Source of the DNA: Aliivibrio finisterrensis
Lineage (GTDB): Bacteria > Pseudomonadota > Gammaproteobacteria > Enterobacterales > Vibrionaceae
NCBI RefSeq assembly: GCF_008933155.1
Contig: NZ_WBVP01000007.1
Location: 104,816-168,815, forward strand
DNA length: 64,000 nt
Reading direction: 5' to 3'
Both the position numbers and the translations under genes were made by a program. Of this stretch, positions 34,233 to 43,705 are shown in pieces. The notes under the pieces were generated by a model. It was not told where the DNA came from. It saw only the letters and a program-made list of their open reading frames with translations, and did no database searches. The first letter of the stretch is position 1, and each line of letters opens with the position of its first letter.

Positions 34233-34405
34233 GTTGAATGTTAATATTCTTATTTATCGACATGTTAATTCCATTAATTATTACTTTGTATTTAACTCAG
34301 TAGTCAGTAATGGATTTAGTATTTTGATTTCCACTAGCTAGGTAGATGTTATCGTTCTAGAGTTAGAGTCGATATCAGTTAGCATAATAATAGAATGGGC
34401 TTTTC

Positions 34406-35764
34406 ATGAAATTCAGTGCAGTAATTTTAGCGGCGGGTAAAGGCACTCGCATGTACTCAAACAAACCTAAAGTACTTCATACTTTAGCGGGTAAACCAAT
34501 GGCGAAGCATGTAATTGATACATGCGAGGGCCTTGGTGCTCAAAACATCCATTTGGTTTATGGTCACGGTGGTGATCAGATGAAAGCTGAGTTGGGTGAA
34601 GAGCGTGTTCAATGGGTACTTCAAGCTGAACAATTAGGTACTGGCCATGCTGTAAATCAAGCGGCACCAGAGTTTGCTGATGATGAGAAAGTATTAGTCT
34701 TATATGGTGATGTTCCACTTATTAGTACTGAAACCGTTGATAATTTATTAGAAGCTCAACCAACAGGTGGTATTGCGTTACTTACAGTAGTTTTAGATAA
34801 CCCTATGGGCTATGGACGTATTATTCGTCGTAATGGTCCTGTGATTGCGATTGTAGAGCAGAAAGATGCTACGGAAGAACAGAAGTTAATTAAAGAGATT
34901 AACACTGGCGTAATGGTTGCGACAGGCGGTGATTTGAAACGTTGGTTAGCGGCGCTTAAAAATGAAAACGCTCAAGGTGAATATTACCTTACCGATATCA
35001 TTGCAGCAGCTCATGACGAAGGTCGTGCAGTAGAAGCTGTTCATCCAGTAAGCCCTATTGAAGTTGAAGGCGTGAATGATCGTGCTCAATTAGCTCGTTT
35101 AGAAAGAGCATTTCAATTAGCGCAAGCACAAAAACTATTAGAACAAGGCGTTATGCTTCGCGATCCTAGCCGTTTTGATCTTAGAGGATCATTGCAATGC
35201 GGTATGGATATTGAGATCGATGCTAACGTGATCATTGAAGGTAACGTGACGATTGGTGATAACGTCGTTATCGGAGCGGGCTGTGTACTTAAAGATTGTG
35301 AGATTGATGATAATACGATTATCCGTCCTTACAGTGTGATTGAAGGTGCGACCGTTGGTGAAGATTGTACTGTTGGTCCATTTACTCGTTTACGCCCAGG
35401 CGCAGAGCTTTGTAATGATGCTCACGTAGGTAACTTTGTTGAAGTGAAGAATGTTCGTCTTGGGGCAGGCTCTAAAGCGAATCATTTAACTTATCTTGGT
35501 GATGCTGAGATTGGTAAACGCGTAAACGTTGGTGCCGGTGTGATTACATGTAATTACGATGGTGCGAATAAATTTAAGACGATTATTGGTGATGACGTGT
35601 TTATTGGCTCTGATAGCCAGCTTATTGCGCCGATTATGATAGCGAATGGCGCGACGGTAGGCGCGGGCTCTACAGTGACTAAAGATGTGGCTGAAAATGA
35701 GCTGTACATTAGCCGAGCTAAAGATCGTCGCATTGCTAATTGGCAGCGTCCAACGAAAAAATAA
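34406..35764 (+). CDS. glmU: Bifunctional UDP-GlcNAc pyrophosphorylase / glucosamine-1-P acetyltransferase
   Basis: GlmU acetylates glucosamine-1-phosphate and couples it to UTP, making UDP-GlcNAc for peptidoglycan and LPS. The 452 residues (456 in E. coli) have the uridyltransferase signature [20 protein letters not shown] at 5-24 and VLYGDVPLI near 99. The left-handed beta helix runs from about 250 to 440. It includes [13 protein letters not shown], the catalytic histidine segment [15 protein letters not shown] near 360, and [11 protein letters not shown]. It is monocistronic, 221 bp after atpC; I see nothing else in that gap. Confidence 0.98.
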   Translation: MKFSAVILAAGKGTRMYSNKPKVLHTLAGKPMAKHVIDTCEGLGAQNIHLVYGHGGDQMKAELGEERVQWVLQAEQLGTGHAVNQAAPEFADDEKVLVLYGDVPLISTETVDNLLEAQPTGGIALLTVVLDNPMGYGRIIRRNGPVIAIVEQKDATEEQKLIKEINTGVMVATGGDLKRWLAALKNENAQGEYYLTDIIAAAHDEGRAVEAVHPVSPIEVEGVNDRAQLARLERAFQLAQAQKLLEQGVMLRDPSRFDLRGSLQCGMDIEIDANVIIEGNVTIGDNVVIGAGCVLKDCEIDDNTIIRPYSVIEGATVGEDCTVGPFTRLRPGAELCNDAHVGNFVEVKNVRLGAGSKANHLTYLGDAEIGKRVNVGAGVITCNYDGANKFKTIIGDDVFIGSDSQLIAPIMIANGATVGAGSTVTKDVAENELYISRAKDRRIANWQRPTKK

Positions 35765-35789
35765 TTAATAGGTAACCAGTTGATAATAA

Positions 35790-35817
35790 AAAAGAAGCCA
35801 TTAGGCTTCTTTTTTTA
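35790..35817 (+). terminator. Terminator after glmU
   Basis: AAGAAGCC (35792-35799) pairs with GGCTTCTT (35804-35811) around ATTA, followed by a T run. Confidence 0.92.
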
Positions 35818-35831
35818 TACCTGCCTATAGA

Positions 35832-35866
35832 CAAAAAAAATGCTGACCGAAGTCAGCATTTTTTAA
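35832..35866. terminator. Bidirectional terminator, mainly for the cold-shock gene
   Basis: TGCTGAC (35841-35847) and GTCAGCA (35852-35858) form a perfect stem with loop CGAA. An A run on one side and a T run on the other make it active in both directions. It lies between convergent glmU and the cold-shock gene. Confidence 0.9.
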
Positions 35867-35888
35867 AATTCTATTCGAAAAATTCGAA

Positions 35889-36098
35889 TTAAGCTGGAGT
35901 AACGTCTGCAGCTTGTGGGCCTTTTTGACCTTGTTCAACAGTGAAAGTTACCGCTTGGCCTTCTTTCAGAGTTTTGAAACCTTCAGTTGCGATAGCACGG
36001 AAGTGAACGAATACGTCAGCGCCGCCGTTATCTTGAGTAATGAAACCGAAACCTTTCTCTTCGTTGAACCACTTAACGATACCAGTTGATTTAGACAT
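35889..36098 (-). CDS. Cold-shock family RNA chaperone (CspA-like)
   Basis: A single cold-shock domain of 69 residues that binds single-stranded RNA and melts structure. RNP1 is KGFGFITQ (about 15-22) and RNP2 is VFVHFRAI (about 29-36), where enteric proteins usually read [23 protein letters not shown] is the family start. Which paralogue it is (CspA, CspC or CspE type) cannot be decided from sequence alone. The ATG at 36098 is preceded by AGGATT. The upstream untranslated region may be long, as in cold-inducible cspA genes. Confidence 0.95.
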   Translation of the reverse strand: MSKSTGIVKWFNEEKGFGFITQDNGGADVFVHFRAIATEGFKTLKEGQAVTFTVEQGQKGPQAADVTPA

Positions 36099-36330
36099 AA
36101 TAAATCCTAATTTTTTTAAATTAAATAATTCGCATAATGCGAAGTTGTAGCCATAAAGAATTATTTATTTGAGGTAAAACATATGTATAAAAAGCTTCAA
36201 GCATAACTGGTAAAGCAGTATAACGAAGGTTTCAAAAGCATAATATTACAGATAAATAGGTCTGTTTACAGGCCGAGAAAAATAATAGCATTTTTTAACC
36301 GATTGTATAGTAGAATTTCAAAAATGAATG
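36099..36330 (-). promoter_or_regulatory. Upstream region and probable long leader of the cold-shock gene
   Basis: No coding frame is supported. A perfect palindrome TTCGCAT-A-ATGCGAA lies at 36129-36143, about 30 bases before the start codon. A GGCCTGT/ACAGACC hairpin lies near 36258-36275. Cold-shock mRNAs often carry structured leaders of 100-200 bases; whether this is one cannot be shown here. I could not fix the promoter. Confidence 0.4.
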
Positions 36331-36358
36331 AAAATAAGGCTAAAAAATTATTAGCCTT
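36331..36358 (-). terminator. Terminator of the ilv operon
   Basis: On the minus strand AAGGCTAA pairs with TTAGCCTT (36351-36358 with 36336-36343), followed by ATTTT. It lies 18 bases past the ilvA stop codon. Confidence 0.75.
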
Positions 36359-36375
36359 ATAAATGCCATACGCTA

Positions 36376-37908
36376 TTAAGATAAAAAGAACTGATAAGCA
36401 GGGTTATCTGTTTCATCCTTACATTGGTAGCCTAACTCTTTGAGGTGCTTTGAGAAATCAAAGAGATCGTTATCATCTAGTTCAAAACCACATAACACAC
36501 GTCCATAATCAGCTCCGTGATTGCGATAATTGAACAAACTTATATTCCAATGTGTGCCTAAAGTGCTTAAGAATTTAACCAGTGCACCGGGGTATTCTGG
36601 AAATTCAAAACTGTATAAACGCTCTTTTAAGGGTTTAGATGGCTTTCCACCAATCATATAACGGATATGCAGTTTCGCCATTTCATTGTCAGAGAGATCA
36701 ACAACAGGGTAATCGCCTTGCTGTAAATCATTAATGATATTATCGAGCTCTTGCTGCCCTTCTTGTAAGCGAACACCGACAAAAATATTGGCTTGTTTGT
36801 CATCATTATAACGGTAGTTGAATTCCGTTACGGCTCTGCCGCCAATCAGGTTACAAAACTCAAAGAAAGCGCCTTGACGTTCAGGGATCGTTACCGCTAA
36901 TAGGCCTTCTCGTTTTTCACCTAATTCACAGCGCTCGGAGACGTAACGTAAACCATGAAAATTGGTATTGGCACCAGAAAGTACCGTCCCTAGTTGTTTA
37001 TTTTCTAGTTGATGCTTATCGGCAAATTTTTTCAATCCAGCTAATGCTAAAGCACCTGATGGCTCTGCGATTGCGCGAGTGTCTTCAAAAATATCTTTAA
37101 CCGCCGCACAGATTTCATCACTGGATACCGTAATATGACCATCTAGGTATTTTTGGCATAAGCGGAAAGTTTCATCACCAATACGTTTAACCGCTACACC
37201 ATCAGCAAACATACTGACTTGGTTAAGAATGACTGGCTCACCAGCATCTAGTGCCGCTTTTAAACAGGCAGAGTCTTCGGGTTCAACTGCAATGACTTTT
37301 ATATCAGGCATTAGTTGCTTAATAAGAACAGCAACCCCTGATGCTAAACCACCACCACCAACAGGAACAAAGATATAATCGAGATGGCCATTTTGTTGCA
37401 GCATCTCCATTCCTATTGTCCCTTGACCAGCAATGATTAATGGGTGGTCGAATGGAGGTACAAACGTATAGCCGTGAAGCTCAGATAAACGTTCAGCTTC
37501 GGCTTTTGCTTCATCAAAGTTACTGCCATGAAGTACGACATTACCCCCAAATCCTTTTACGGCTTCAACTTTAATATCAGGGGTGGTTTTAGGCATAACG
37601 ATAGTCGTTTGAATACCTAATTTAGTGCCTGATAACGCCATGCCTTGCGCATGATTTCCAGCTGAGGCTGCAATCACTCCGGCTTTTTTTTGTTCTTCAG
37701 TTAAGTTCGAGACCATATTATAAGCGCCACGAAGTTTAAAAGAATGAACAGGCTGGCGATCTTCTCGTTTTAGTTGCACTCGGTTATTAACACGTTCTGA
37801 TAAACGTGGCATATCTTGAAATGGCGTTACTGTGGCAACTTCATAGATAGGCGCTCGTAAGATCTGGCGCAGATATTCTGCACCAGTTTGATTGGAAGGT
37901 GTTGTCAT
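36376..37908 (-). CDS. ilvA: Threonine deaminase (biosynthetic)
   Basis: IlvA converts threonine to 2-oxobutanoate, the first committed step to isoleucine, and is inhibited by isoleucine. The 510 residues (514 in E. coli) have the PLP lysine in HSFKLRGAYNMVSNL near 56-70, AASAGNHAQGMA near 82, and the glycine-rich phosphate loop VPVGGGGLASGVA near 182. Two ACT-like regulatory domains follow residue 330 (EGLLAVTIPERQGAFFEFC and YSFEFPEYPGALVKFL). This two-ACT form is the allosteric biosynthetic enzyme. It is last in ilvGMDA, 5 bases after ilvD. Confidence 0.98.
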   Translation of the reverse strand: MTTPSNQTGAEYLRQILRAPIYEVATVTPFQDMPRLSERVNNRVQLKREDRQPVHSFKLRGAYNMVSNLTEEQKKAGVIAASAGNHAQGMALSGTKLGIQTTIVMPKTTPDIKVEAVKGFGGNVVLHGSNFDEAKAEAERLSELHGYTFVPPFDHPLIIAGQGTIGMEMLQQNGHLDYIFVPVGGGGLASGVAVLIKQLMPDIKVIAVEPEDSACLKAALDAGEPVILNQVSMFADGVAVKRIGDETFRLCQKYLDGHITVSSDEICAAVKDIFEDTRAIAEPSGALALAGLKKFADKHQLENKQLGTVLSGANTNFHGLRYVSERCELGEKREGLLAVTIPERQGAFFEFCNLIGGRAVTEFNYRYNDDKQANIFVGVRLQEGQQELDNIINDLQQGDYPVVDLSDNEMAKLHIRYMIGGKPSKPLKERLYSFEFPEYPGALVKFLSTLGTHWNISLFNYRNHGADYGRVLCGFELDDNDLFDFSKHLKELGYQCKDETDNPAYQFFLS

Positions 37909-37913
37909 AAGAT

Positions 37914-39770
37914 CTATCCTTCTAATTTAGATTTATCACGTACCGCGCCTTTATCTGCACTGGTTGCCATGCTTGCATAGGCTTTTAGTGCAAAAGAGAC
38001 TTCACGTTGACGATTAACAGGCTTCCAGCCCTGCTCATTTTGTTTCTCACGGCGTTGTTGAAGTTCTGATTCTGAAACGTCGAGGGTAATTGAGCGGTTT
38101 GGAATATCAATGGTAATGATGTCACCGGTATTAACTAAACCAATGGTGCCACCACTTGCAGCTTCTGGAGATACATGGCCAATAGACAGGCCTGAAGTGC
38201 CGCCAGAGAAGCGGCCATCAGTAAGAAGCGCACACGCCTTACCTAGTCCCATCGATTTAAGATAAGTGGTTGGGTACAGCATTTCTTGCATACCAGGGCC
38301 GCCTTTAGGTCCTTCGTAGCGAATAACCACAACTTCCCCAGCTTTTACTTTTCCGCCTAAGATACCTTCAACTGCACTGTCTTGGCTTTCAAAAACAATC
38401 GCAGGACCTTGGAATTTTAGGTTATCTTCATCAACACCAGCGGTTTTTACAATACAGCCATCAACCGCAACATTACCAGAAAGAACCGCTAGGCCACCTT
38501 CTTGGCTAAAAGCGTTCTCTTTTGTTCGAATACAGCCATTTTCACGATCGTCATCTAGGCGATCCCAACGGCAATCTTGTGAGAAGGCTTTGGTGGTTCG
38601 AATGCCAGCAGGACCTGCGCGGAAGAACTTAAGTACCGCTTCATCTTCAGTTTGCATAATGTCGTATTGGGCTAGCTGTTCTTTCATTGTTAAGCCTAGT
38701 ACGGTATTAGTATCACGATTAAGTAGGCCTGCACGATCTAATTCACCAAGAATAGCCATAACACCACCAGCACGGTGAACGTCTTCCATATGATATTTAG
38801 GCGTTGATGGAGCGACTTTACATAGGTGAGGTACGCGACGAGACATTTCATCAATGTCACCCATATCAAAATCAATATCGCCCTCTTGAGCTGATGCAAG
38901 AAGGTGAAGAACGGTATTACTTGATCCCCCCATTGCAATATCAAGTGCCATCGCATTTTCAAACGCAGCACGGTTAGCAATATTGCGTGGTAATGCGGAA
39001 TCATCCCCTTGCTCATAATAGCGTTTCGTTAATTCAACGACACGTTTACCGGCATTGATAAATAGTTGTTCACGATCAGCGTGAGTAGCTAGCATTGAGC
39101 CATTACCCGGTTGAGATAAACCAAGAGCTTCAGTTAGGCAGTTCATCGAGTTAGCCGTAAACATACCAGAACAAGAACCACAAGTTGGGCATGCAGAGCG
39201 CTCTACTTGCTCACTTTGTTCATCAGAGATAGTTGGATCAGCGCCTTGGATCATGGCATCAACTAAATCAAGTTTAATGATTTGATCTGAAAGCTTCGTT
39301 TTACCTGCTTCCATTGGGCCGCCAGATACAAAGATCACTGGAATGTTAAGACGCATTGCCGCCATCATCATTCCTGGAGTGATTTTATCACAGTTAGAGA
39401 TGCAGACCATCGCATCGGCACAGTGTGCATTCACCATGTACTCAACAGAATCTGCAATCAGTTCACGTGATGGTAGAGAATAAAGCATACCGCCGTGGCC
39501 CATCGCAATGCCATCATCAACAGCGATGGTATTAAACTCTTTAGCGATACCGCCGGCTTTTTCAATTTCACCAGCAACTAGCTGTCCCATGTCTTTTAAA
39601 TGAACGTGACCCGGAACAAATTGAGTGAATGAGTTAACAACAGCGATGATTGGTTTGCCAAAATCTTCTTCTTTTACCCCTGTTGCACGCCATAATGCAC
39701 GTGCGCCAGCCATGTTACGGCCATGGGTGGTGGTTGCTGAACGGTATCTGTTTTTAGGTGATGTAGGCAT
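37914..39770 (-). CDS. ilvD: Dihydroxy-acid dehydratase
   Basis: IlvD dehydrates 2,3-dihydroxy-isovalerate and -methylvalerate to the 2-oxo acids for valine, leucine and isoleucine, using an iron-sulfur cluster. The 618 residues (616 in E. coli) carry the cluster cysteines in [19 protein letters not shown] near 116-134 and [20 protein letters not shown] near 192-211. The conserved [20 protein letters not shown] lies near 516. It directly follows ilvM with a 25-base gap. In enteric operons ilvE stands here and is missing. Confidence 0.98.
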   Translation of the reverse strand: MPTSPKNRYRSATTTHGRNMAGARALWRATGVKEEDFGKPIIAVVNSFTQFVPGHVHLKDMGQLVAGEIEKAGGIAKEFNTIAVDDGIAMGHGGMLYSLPSRELIADSVEYMVNAHCADAMVCISNCDKITPGMMMAAMRLNIPVIFVSGGPMEAGKTKLSDQIIKLDLVDAMIQGADPTISDEQSEQVERSACPTCGSCSGMFTANSMNCLTEALGLSQPGNGSMLATHADREQLFINAGKRVVELTKRYYEQGDDSALPRNIANRAAFENAMALDIAMGGSSNTVLHLLASAQEGDIDFDMGDIDEMSRRVPHLCKVAPSTPKYHMEDVHRAGGVMAILGELDRAGLLNRDTNTVLGLTMKEQLAQYDIMQTEDEAVLKFFRAGPAGIRTTKAFSQDCRWDRLDDDRENGCIRTKENAFSQEGGLAVLSGNVAVDGCIVKTAGVDEDNLKFQGPAIVFESQDSAVEGILGGKVKAGEVVVIRYEGPKGGPGMQEMLYPTTYLKSMGLGKACALLTDGRFSGGTSGLSIGHVSPEAASGGTIGLVNTGDIITIDIPNRSITLDVSESELQQRREKQNEQGWKPVNRQREVSFALKAYASMATSADKGAVRDKSKLEG

Positions 39771-39795
39771 GTCATTAATCCTTTAAATTTTTATC

Positions 39796-40041
39796 TTATG
39801 CGCGATTCAATGTAGATACATGAACCGCGGTAATATCCCAAAGTTTTTCAATTTGATTGATAAGCAGGCTGATAGGACGATCGCTTTCTACAATAATTTC
39901 GATAGCAGCAATTCCACTTGATTGGTTTTGAGTCGCTAATACTTGTTTGATAGCAAAACCACGGTGGCGAATAACACGTAATACACGCTCTAGTAATACC
40001 GGCTTATCGGTGGCTTCAATTTCTAAAATATAACGTTGCAT
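39796..40041 (-). CDS. ilvM: Acetolactate synthase II small subunit
   Basis: IlvM is the small ACT-domain subunit that stabilises the IlvG catalytic subunit. The 81 residues (87 in E. coli) contain the ACT fold: YILEIEATDKPVLLERVLRV at 4-23, RHRGFAIKQV, and a second strand pair with IAAIEIIVESDRPISLLINQ. Its ATG overlaps the ilvG stop codon (TAATG), which indicates translational coupling and equal production of the two subunits. Confidence 0.95.
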   Translation of the reverse strand: MQRYILEIEATDKPVLLERVLRVIRHRGFAIKQVLATQNQSSGIAAIEIIVESDRPISLLINQIEKLWDITAVHVSTLNRA

Positions 40042-41687
40042 TATTCACCCTCTACCATGTCTTGATTTGCTGCGCCTGGCGGAACCAGTGGCCACACATT
40101 TTCTTCCTCAGAGATCAGTACGTGTAATAAATACGCGGTCTTGCTTTCAAGCATCTCTTTTAAGGCCGGCTCAACTTCTTCTTTTGTCGTGATGGTTTTA
40201 CCTGGAATATCAAATGCTGCAGCCAGTGCAACAAAATCAGGGTTATCATCTAGAATCGTCTCACTGTGGCGACCATCAAAAAATAGTGACTGCCATTGGC
40301 GAACCATACCTAGACGTTGGTTATTGAGCAGTACCATTTTTACGGGAATTTGTTTGCGTTTGATGGTTCCAAGTTCTTGAATATTCATCATGAATGAACC
40401 ATCGCCTGAGATCAGAATGGATTGATCATCTGGGCGAGCCACTTTAGCGCCCATTGCCGCTGGTAAGCCAAAACCCATGGTGCCAAGACCGGCAGAAGTT
40501 AAGTAATTCTCAGGAGCGCGTGGTTGAATATGTTGCGCTGCCCACATTTGGTGCTGTCCAACATCGGTAGCGACAATTGAGCTATCTGGCATCATGTCAG
40601 ATAACTGCTTTAATAACAGCGGAGCGTAGATTAGTTCGCCGGGATGGTCATAACGCCATTTAAATTCAGTACGCAGCGCTGATACATGATCTAACCAAGG
40701 CGTTAAATCTTGAGAAGTATTTAACTGCGGTAAGATGGCATTAATATCGCCACGTAATGTGGAGTGAGCGTGACGAAGTTTATTGAACTCTGCAGCATCA
40801 ATATCGATATGAATGACTTTGGCGTGGGGAGCGAAGCTTTCTAGCTTTCCTGTTACACGATCATCAAAACGAGCACCGACAACAAGCAATAGATCGGACT
40901 CTTGAACGACAAGGTTAGCAGCCTTAGTTCCGTGCATTCCTACCATGCCTAAATAGTATGGGTCATGACGCTCAATTGACCCTAACCCTTTAAGCGTACT
41001 AACAGAAGGCATTGGATTGTGACGTAAAAATTCACGAACAGAATCAGTAGCATGAGCAAGTTGCACACCACCACCAACATATAATACTGGTTTAGCGCTG
41101 TTTTTTAGTATCGCTTCAGCAGCTTCAATACTCTCTGGTGATGCAACAGGAATTGCTGGTGGTTCAAAGTGAGGAAGCGTCGTTACAGGCGCTTCAGCAA
41201 CCTGAACATCTTTTGCTATATCAATAAGAACCGGGCCGGGACGACCTGTTTTAGCCACTTCAAACGCTTCTGCAATAACCGGGGCGAGTTCATTGATATC
41301 AGTAACAAGGTAGCTGTGTTTAGTACAAGAGAGAGACATCCCGATGACATCCATTTCTTGGAAAGCATCAGTACCGATTAAATGACTGGCAACTTGACCA
41401 GTAATAGCGACAAGAGGAATGGAATCAAGCATGGCATCAGCAAGGCCAGTAATGAGGTTAGTAGCACCTGGTCCAGAAGTCGCTAAACAAACAGCCACGT
41501 CTTTTGTTGAGCGAGCCATTCCGATAGCTGCCATTGCTGCACCTTGCTCATGACGGCATAAGATATGTTCTACACCACCATCGTACAGCGCATCATAAAT
41601 AGGCATTATTGCGCCACCCGGATACCCAAAGACCGTTTTTATTCCTTCATCTCTTAAGGCTTTTACTACTAACTGTGAGCCATTCAT
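40041..41687 (-). CDS. ilvG: Acetolactate synthase II large subunit
   Basis: This thiamin-diphosphate enzyme forms acetolactate and acetohydroxybutyrate. The 548 residues are full length (548 in functional enteric IlvG), with no frameshift as in E. coli K-12. Key segments are [16 protein letters not shown] near 19, [16 protein letters not shown] near 45 with the catalytic glutamate, [19 protein letters not shown] near 68-86, [11 protein letters not shown], and the ThDP motif [19 protein letters not shown] near 427. It is first in the operon, behind a leader peptide and attenuator. Confidence 0.98.
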   Translation of the reverse strand: MNGSQLVVKALRDEGIKTVFGYPGGAIMPIYDALYDGGVEHILCRHEQGAAMAAIGMARSTKDVAVCLATSGPGATNLITGLADAMLDSIPLVAITGQVASHLIGTDAFQEMDVIGMSLSCTKHSYLVTDINELAPVIAEAFEVAKTGRPGPVLIDIAKDVQVAEAPVTTLPHFEPPAIPVASPESIEAAEAILKNSAKPVLYVGGGVQLAHATDSVREFLRHNPMPSVSTLKGLGSIERHDPYYLGMVGMHGTKAANLVVQESDLLLVVGARFDDRVTGKLESFAPHAKVIHIDIDAAEFNKLRHAHSTLRGDINAILPQLNTSQDLTPWLDHVSALRTEFKWRYDHPGELIYAPLLLKQLSDMMPDSSIVATDVGQHQMWAAQHIQPRAPENYLTSAGLGTMGFGLPAAMGAKVARPDDQSILISGDGSFMMNIQELGTIKRKQIPVKMVLLNNQRLGMVRQWQSLFFDGRHSETILDDNPDFVALAAAFDIPGKTITTKEEVEPALKEMLESKTAYLLHVLISEEENVWPLVPPGAANQDMVEGE

Positions 41688-41763
41688 ACACTATCACTCC
41701 TTGCGTGAGTGGTTGTTTCTCTATTCTTGCACATCATGTGCTCCCATTTCTTCCTGAATCTAT

Positions 41764-41797
41764 AAAAAAACCCCCTTGCTTGTAAGCTTGGGGGTTT
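41764..41797 (-). terminator. Attenuator terminator of the ilv operon
   Basis: On the minus strand CCCCC pairs with GGGGG (41790-41794 with 41771-41775), with an inner GCTT/AAGC stem, followed by TTTTTTT (41764-41770). It lies 34 bases past the leader peptide stop codon and 77 bases before ilvG. Confidence 0.92.
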
Positions 41798-41831
41798 TAA
41801 GTGTGCGTTGCTATTGCGACTTTTTGCTCAC

Positions 41832-41906
41832 TCATCCCCGCGCGGTGACCAGAATCACCACGAGAATGTTAATAATTAGAATATTCAGTTGAGCAACAAA
41901 AGTCAT
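41832..41906 (-). CDS. ilvL: ilv operon leader peptide
   Basis: A 24-codon reading frame between the operon start and the attenuator has 13 branched-chain codons: 5 Ile, 4 Leu and 4 Val. The densest run is NILIINILVVILV (residues 8-20). In ilv attenuation, ribosome stalling at such codons when Ile-, Leu- or Val-tRNA is short favours an antiterminator and lets RNA polymerase pass into ilvG. The peptide has no known role itself. It differs in sequence from the E. coli leader, but position and composition leave little doubt. Too short for standard gene callers. Confidence 0.92.
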   Translation of the reverse strand: MTFVAQLNILIINILVVILVTARG

Positions 41907-42092
41907 TTAATCTGTCCGTAAGCGTGTTTTTTTTGATAATTCGTTACATTAACTTAGTGGTAACACAGACATGGCTCTCATGACAAGAAAAAACTCTCAT
42001 TTTATTCACAATTCTGGTTCATTTAGCGCTTATATATAACAAATCAATAAAAAGCGTCGAAATAGTCGCTTTATAAATCATTGGGTAGGGAA
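41907..42092. promoter_or_regulatory. Divergent promoter region ilvL / comM
   Basis: This 186-bp stretch must hold promoters for ilvLGMDA on the minus strand and comM on the plus strand. It is AT-rich. I could not single out unambiguous minus-10/minus-35 pairs. Confidence 0.5.
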
Positions 42093-43619
42093 ATGGGATT
42101 AGCAATAATACACAGTCGAGCATGTGTTGGTGTTGAAGCACCAGAGGTAACGGTTGAGGTTCATATCAGTAATGGAATGCCGGGATTTAGTTTAGTTGGA
42201 TTACCTGAAACCACAGTTAAAGAAGCGAAAGATAGGGTAAGAAGCGCCATTATTAATGCTAACTTTGAATTTCCATCAAAGCGGATCACGGTGAATTTAG
42301 CTCCGGCGGATTTACCTAAAGAAGGAGGGCGGTTTGATCTTCCTATTGCGCTTGGCATTCTTGCTGCTTCAGATCAAATACCAGAAACGAAATTGGATGG
42401 GCATGAGTTCGTGGGAGAACTTGCTCTTTCTGGTGAGTTGCGTCGAGTAAAAGGCGTGTTACCCGCAGCTTTAGCCTCGTTAAAATCTAATCGGTGCTTA
42501 GTGGTTCCTGATGAAAATGGTGATCAGGCTGCGTTGGTTGGAAAAGATATCCATAAATCAGCCCCTCATTTGTTATCGGTGTGCGGTTTCCTTTGTGGGC
42601 AGCAACAACTTGGATTATTAACGTCTGAAAAAATAGTACAAGAAGTGGAGGCCATGGAACGAGATCTACAAGATATTATTGGCCAACAACAAGGTAAACG
42701 AGCGTTAGAAATCGCTGCAGCAGGAGGTCATAATTTATTGTATCTCGGTCCTCCTGGGACAGGCAAAACCATGCTGGCTTCTCGCATGAGTGATCTATTA
42801 CCCGAGATGACCAATGATGAGGCATTAGAAACTGCGGCTGTCGCTTCATTAACTCATCAAAATATTACAGAATCTAATTGGCGATCGCGTCCCTTTCGTT
42901 CTCCGCATCACTCTAGCTCTATGGCCGCGTTAGTTGGTGGTGGTTCGATACCAAGACCGGGAGAGATCTCGTTAGCCCATAATGGGATTCTATTTTTAGA
43001 TGAAATGCCGGAATTTGAGAGAAAAGTGCTCGATTCATTGCGTGAGCCTTTAGAGTCAGGCGAAATTGTCATTTCTCGTGCAGCGAGTAAGACACGGTTT
43101 CCTGCTCGTTTTCAATTAGTAGGTGCATTAAATCCAAGTCCTACGGGTTATTACGAAGGTAATCAAACTCGTACTAATCCGCAGCTTATTTTGCGCTACT
43201 TAAATCGTATATCAGGTCCGCTGCTTGATCGCTTTGATATGTCTTTAGAGATCCCTTTATTACCTAAAGGAACCTTAACGGAAGGGGGAGATAGGGGAGA
43301 ATCAACCCAAACCGTGAAAGAAAGAGTGATTTTAGCTCGAATGCGAATGCTTAAACGCAGTAATAAAATTAATGCTTTATTGGGTAGTCGAGAAATAGAA
43401 CAGTATTGCCCATTACATAAAGATGATGCGGCTTTTTTAGAGAATACGCTACATCAGTTAGGCCTTTCTATTCGTGCTTATCATCGGATCATTAAAGTAG
43501 CGAGAACGATTGCTGATTTAGCGAATGAAGAACATATTCAACGTATTCATTTAGCCGAAGCGGTAGGTTATCGCGCCATGGATAGGCTTTTAAAGCAACT
43601 GACAGCACAAGCAGTTTAA
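42093..43619 (+). CDS. comM: Competence-associated helicase ComM (Mg-chelatase-like AAA+)
   Basis: ComM is a hexameric branch-migration helicase that helps integrate transformed DNA in naturally competent bacteria. The 508 residues from the ATG at 42093 open GLAIIHSRACVGVEAPEVTV. The N-terminal domain has the Lon-like segment RITVNLAPADLPKEGGRFDL near 64-83. Walker A is LGPPGTGKTMLASRMSDLLP near 217, Walker B is GILFLDEMPEFERKVLDSL near 300, and NPSPTGYYEG follows near 346. The codon at 42081 is a TTG and a less likely start. dprA, another transformation gene, is at 57.3 kb. Confidence 0.95.
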   Translation: MGLAIIHSRACVGVEAPEVTVEVHISNGMPGFSLVGLPETTVKEAKDRVRSAIINANFEFPSKRITVNLAPADLPKEGGRFDLPIALGILAASDQIPETKLDGHEFVGELALSGELRRVKGVLPAALASLKSNRCLVVPDENGDQAALVGKDIHKSAPHLLSVCGFLCGQQQLGLLTSEKIVQEVEAMERDLQDIIGQQQGKRALEIAAAGGHNLLYLGPPGTGKTMLASRMSDLLPEMTNDEALETAAVASLTHQNITESNWRSRPFRSPHHSSSMAALVGGGSIPRPGEISLAHNGILFLDEMPEFERKVLDSLREPLESGEIVISRAASKTRFPARFQLVGALNPSPTGYYEGNQTRTNPQLILRYLNRISGPLLDRFDMSLEIPLLPKGTLTEGGDRGESTQTVKERVILARMRMLKRSNKINALLGSREIEQYCPLHKDDAAFLENTLHQLGLSIRAYHRIIKVARTIADLANEEHIQRIHLAEAVGYRAMDRLLKQLTAQAV

Positions 43620-43705
43620 GGTCACTTATTCTGATACGGATAAAACTTATTAACAATATTAAGTGAGGCTTGTTATTATATGCACAATTTTCACTCTGTT
43701 AATAA

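Noticed and set aside
39459..39474. TTCACGTGA in ilvD as a parS site
   Set aside because: The right half site reads ATGG instead of AAAC, so the palindrome is not extended.
40041..41687. Frameshifted ilvG as in E. coli K-12
   Set aside because: The reading frame is open over the full 548 residues with all thiamin-diphosphate motifs.
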